Positions 61,809 to 64,000 of a stretch of DNA of 64,000 nt are shown here, piece by piece. The number at the start of each line of letters is the position of its first letter. Positions within the stretch are counted from its first letter, which is position 1. The position numbers and the translations under genes were made by a program. This DNA comes from JAYOEY01 sp038120295 (GTDB lineage Bacteria > Pseudomonadota > Alphaproteobacteria > MPNO01 > UBA2964), in the NCBI GenBank assembly GCA_038120295.1, contig JAYOLL010000009.1, forward strand, positions 61,493-125,492, read 5' to 3'. The notes below the pieces were generated by a model. That model was not told the DNA's origin. It did not search any database and saw only the letters and a list, made by a program, of their open reading frames with translations.

Positions 61809-63140
61809 ATGGCGCAGGCGATCTCGATTCCCGCACCGTCCGTTACCGTCGGTAACGCGGTGTCGCTCGACCTGTTGCGGCTCGGCCCGCTAAAGCTGCT
61901 GGCAGAATCAGGCGCGCCGGCGAGCGGCAATGCGACCCAGTCGCTGGCAGGCGCCAATCCTGCAGGACAGTCTTCTGCAAGCGGGGCCCTCGCAGGGCAG
62001 CTCCTTTTGGGACAGGCAGGTCTGTCGCAATCGGCCAAACCCTCAGCGCGCGGAATGGCGCGCAGCGCAGACGCGCCCGTGGGAGGCGGCGCGTCGTCCG
62101 GGACATCCGGCTCGGGGAAAACGGCAGGGCCGGCGTCCGCGCCTTCGACAGATGTTCGACCGGCTACGGCACCGCCGGTCAGCGTCGAGATCGCTCTTCC
62201 CGGACGGAGCGCCGGCATCGCTCTTGCGTTCGAAACCATCGCCACCGTTCTGCGCGCGGATGTCCGGCTGCAGGCCGCCGACAGGGTGTACGGCAATATT
62301 CTGCAGGCGCTCTCCGGTATCGGCGGGCGCACCGCGGGGGATGCCGCCAAAGTCACGGTCGACGATGCTGTCAGGATGGCTGGTCGCGTGTTGCAGGCAA
62401 GCCGGGCAGGGGGACTTATCGATCTTTCGGGGTTGGATTCGACCGTCGCCGGTCGCAAAGGCGCGCCGCCGGCGAATGCAGGGCGGGCTTCTGCGCCTCT
62501 GGGTGAGAAACCCTTCCTCGACGTCGTCCAGAGTCTTTTCCGAATTCAGTCCGGCCGTTCCGATGCGTTGTTTCCCAGCGCTGCTGTCGACGCCTCTGTC
62601 GAGAGGATTGACGTCGCGCGATCTGTTATCGATTTCCGGCGCGGTGCGCTGGAGACAGCGCTGTTGCGTATTCTGCAGGAGCGCTTCTCAGCGCTTCCGT
62701 CCTTTCGGAGTCCCGTACCCACCACTGCGAACACAGCCGGTCGCATGACAGGGCTGTCGCTGCTGGTCGCCAGCCATCTTCTTTCGACCGGTTCTTCAAC
62801 TGGCGCGAACCGACAGGACAGCGCGAACGCCGGCCGCCCGATTCCTTCGCTCCTGCCTGTGGCGTTTGACGCGTCGCACCGGCGCGATCTGTTAGCGCTC
62901 CTGGCCAACGACCCGTCAGGCACCGACGATCCTGCCCTTCTGTCGCCGCGGCAGGCTGCGCTTCAAGCCGAACGGCCGTTGCTGCCGATACAGCAACTCC
63001 TGCCGCAGATTCTTTTCGGCCTTTCGCCAGCCGGCGGCCGTGCCCGTGATCCCATCCGCAAACCTCCTGACCGGAAGCCGAAACGGCCCCCGCACCAACG
63101 TCCTGATCCCGGCGACAGGGCGGAGGAAGGGGAGGCATGA
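61809..63140 (+). CDS. Hypothetical Ala/Gly/Ser-rich protein
   Basis: 443 residues, divergent from the lipoprotein gene. Low-complexity segments (ASGNATQSLAGANPAGQSSA) alternate with helical ones (GIALAFETIATVLRADVRLQ, then SAAVDASVERIDVARSVIDF). The last ~40 residues are Arg/Pro-rich. No signal peptide. A hook-length-control-like architecture came to mind, but its conserved C-terminal domain is missing. Function unknown. A weak terminator follows before the rRNA promoter. Confidence 0.6.
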   Translation: MAQAISIPAPSVTVGNAVSLDLLRLGPLKLLAESGAPASGNATQSLAGANPAGQSSASGALAGQLLLGQAGLSQSAKPSARGMARSADAPVGGGASSGTSGSGKTAGPASAPSTDVRPATAPPVSVEIALPGRSAGIALAFETIATVLRADVRLQAADRVYGNILQALSGIGGRTAGDAAKVTVDDAVRMAGRVLQASRAGGLIDLSGLDSTVAGRKGAPPANAGRASAPLGEKPFLDVVQSLFRIQSGRSDALFPSAAVDASVERIDVARSVIDFRRGALETALLRILQERFSALPSFRSPVPTTANTAGRMTGLSLLVASHLLSTGSSTGANRQDSANAGRPIPSLLPVAFDASHRRDLLALLANDPSGTDDPALLSPRQAALQAERPLLPIQQLLPQILFGLSPAGGRARDPIRKPPDRKPKRPPHQRPDPGDRAEEGEA

Positions 63141-63226
63141 TCGCGGAATCCGCATCGTGAATCGGTGTAGCGGAAAAAAATAGAAGGAAAGTGCAGTCGA
63201 CTCGCCAGTTCGGGGCGCCGCTGGAC

Positions 63227-63255
63227 AGTCCGATCACACCGGCCGGGACTTTTTT
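63227..63255 (+). terminator. Probable terminator before the rRNA operon
   Basis: AGTCC and GGACT form a short stem around a GC-rich loop, followed directly by TTTTT. It would end transcription of the gene at 61809. Confidence 0.5.
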
Positions 63256-63388
63256 ATGCCCCAAATATTATTATTGATATTGTTAAAAAAAGCTCGGAAA
63301 TCCGCCATACCAGAGCTACATTATTGGTTCGCGTTGTGGCTCTTTTCCACTATCTGAAAAAAAGAGTCATATTTTTGTAGAAAAGCGT

Positions 63389-63417
63389 TTGACAGGGTTC
63401 GGGGCTGGACGTATAAC
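63389..63417 (+). promoter_or_regulatory. Strong sigma-70-type promoter of the rRNA operon
   Basis: TTGACA (63389-63394), exactly 17 bp, then TATAAC (63412-63417), a near-consensus pair. An AT-rich upstream region with A- and T-runs (63255-63385) could act as an UP element. The downstream GC-rich start fits stringent control. Confidence 0.8.
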
Positions 63418-63687
63418 CCCGGCTCTTCGCGGCACGGAACACTTCGGGTCGCAACGGTTTTCTGCCCTCTGCCGGTTCGCCGGCGAGGGCGTTTTGAAGA
63501 CCGGGCTGTACGAAATGTGAATGATGGAAGGGATGCGCAGGCGGCGACGTGTCGGTGACACGTCTTGGTCGTATGCGCATCTAGATAGACTTAGTTGCGC
63601 ATGCTTCGGTGCCAAGACGGGTCTCAAGAGATGAGCTTCCACGCTGCTTGCAGCGGTTTTGCTTCGGCAGAACAGGAGGCGAAATTA
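63418..63687 (+). other. rRNA operon leader
   Basis: About 260 nt between promoter and 16S rRNA. It contains several stem-forming stretches (for example GACGTGTC/GACACGTC near 63546-63563) likely to pair in pre-16S processing. No tRNA and no coding frame is supported. Confidence 0.6.

Positions 63688-64000
<313 letters not shown>

Overview
The window is GC-rich and reads as a chromosome segment of an alphaproteobacterium, probably Rhodospirillales in the broad sense. The support is the 16S rRNA 5' end at the right edge, an RNase E with a long acidic insertion in its S1 domain, release factor 2 with an SPY anticodon motif, and the general gene content. One 100-N scaffold gap (32264-32363) lies inside it. 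The same 55 bp stand on both sides of the gap, so it is probably an assembly joint and not missing biology.

Layout. 1-25 kb is mostly housekeeping. It holds rne (cut by the left edge), amiC, mrcA, prfB with an intact programmed frameshift, bolA, a REP-type tyrosine transposase, a DUF455 ferritin-like gene, bcp, a decayed hupE/ureJ, glnE, an AsmA/YhdP-like envelope protein, tyrS, anmK, an iscR-cysteine desulfurase-ferredoxin operon and mnmA. A tRNA-Met(CAT) gene with its own promoter and terminator follows. 25.9-37.9 kb is mixed: an enolase-superfamily enzyme, an OmpA-type lipoprotein, a Bug/TctC binding protein with an extra C-terminal domain, a PiuC-like dioxygenase, a BLUF blue-light sensor, an alpha/beta hydrolase, an NMT1-like binding protein, ispG, an EamA transporter, arfB, msrB and an NmrA-like protein.

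38-60 kb is the accessory, catabolic part. Three tandem DUF1989 paralogues sit on the minus strand. They are followed by an FMN reductase, an acyl-CoA ligase plus crotonase pair, and a TM2 protein. Next come a broken ECF sigma/anti-sigma pair and two successive alpha/beta pairs of split ThDP decarboxylases, with a beta-propeller protein, a second TctC-type binding protein and a gentisate-dioxygenase-like bicupin. An orphan flagellin-like gene, a chemotaxis receptor and a porin follow. The stretch ends with a nitroreductase, a YbjQ protein and an EutA-like reactivase coupled to a bicupin, divergent from an ornithine-cyclodeaminase-like gene. GC-rich palindromic repeats stand in several intergenic gaps of this stretch. 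The window ends with a strong sigma-70-type promoter, a leader and the first 313 nt of 16S rRNA.

No CRISPR array, prophage or complete insertion sequence was seen. The most unusual loci are the DUF1989 triplet, the duplicated ThDP decarboxylase module, the EutA/bicupin/cyclodeaminase locus, the amber-interrupted anti-sigma gene beside an N-truncated sigma factor, and a probable small membrane protein with an ATT start.
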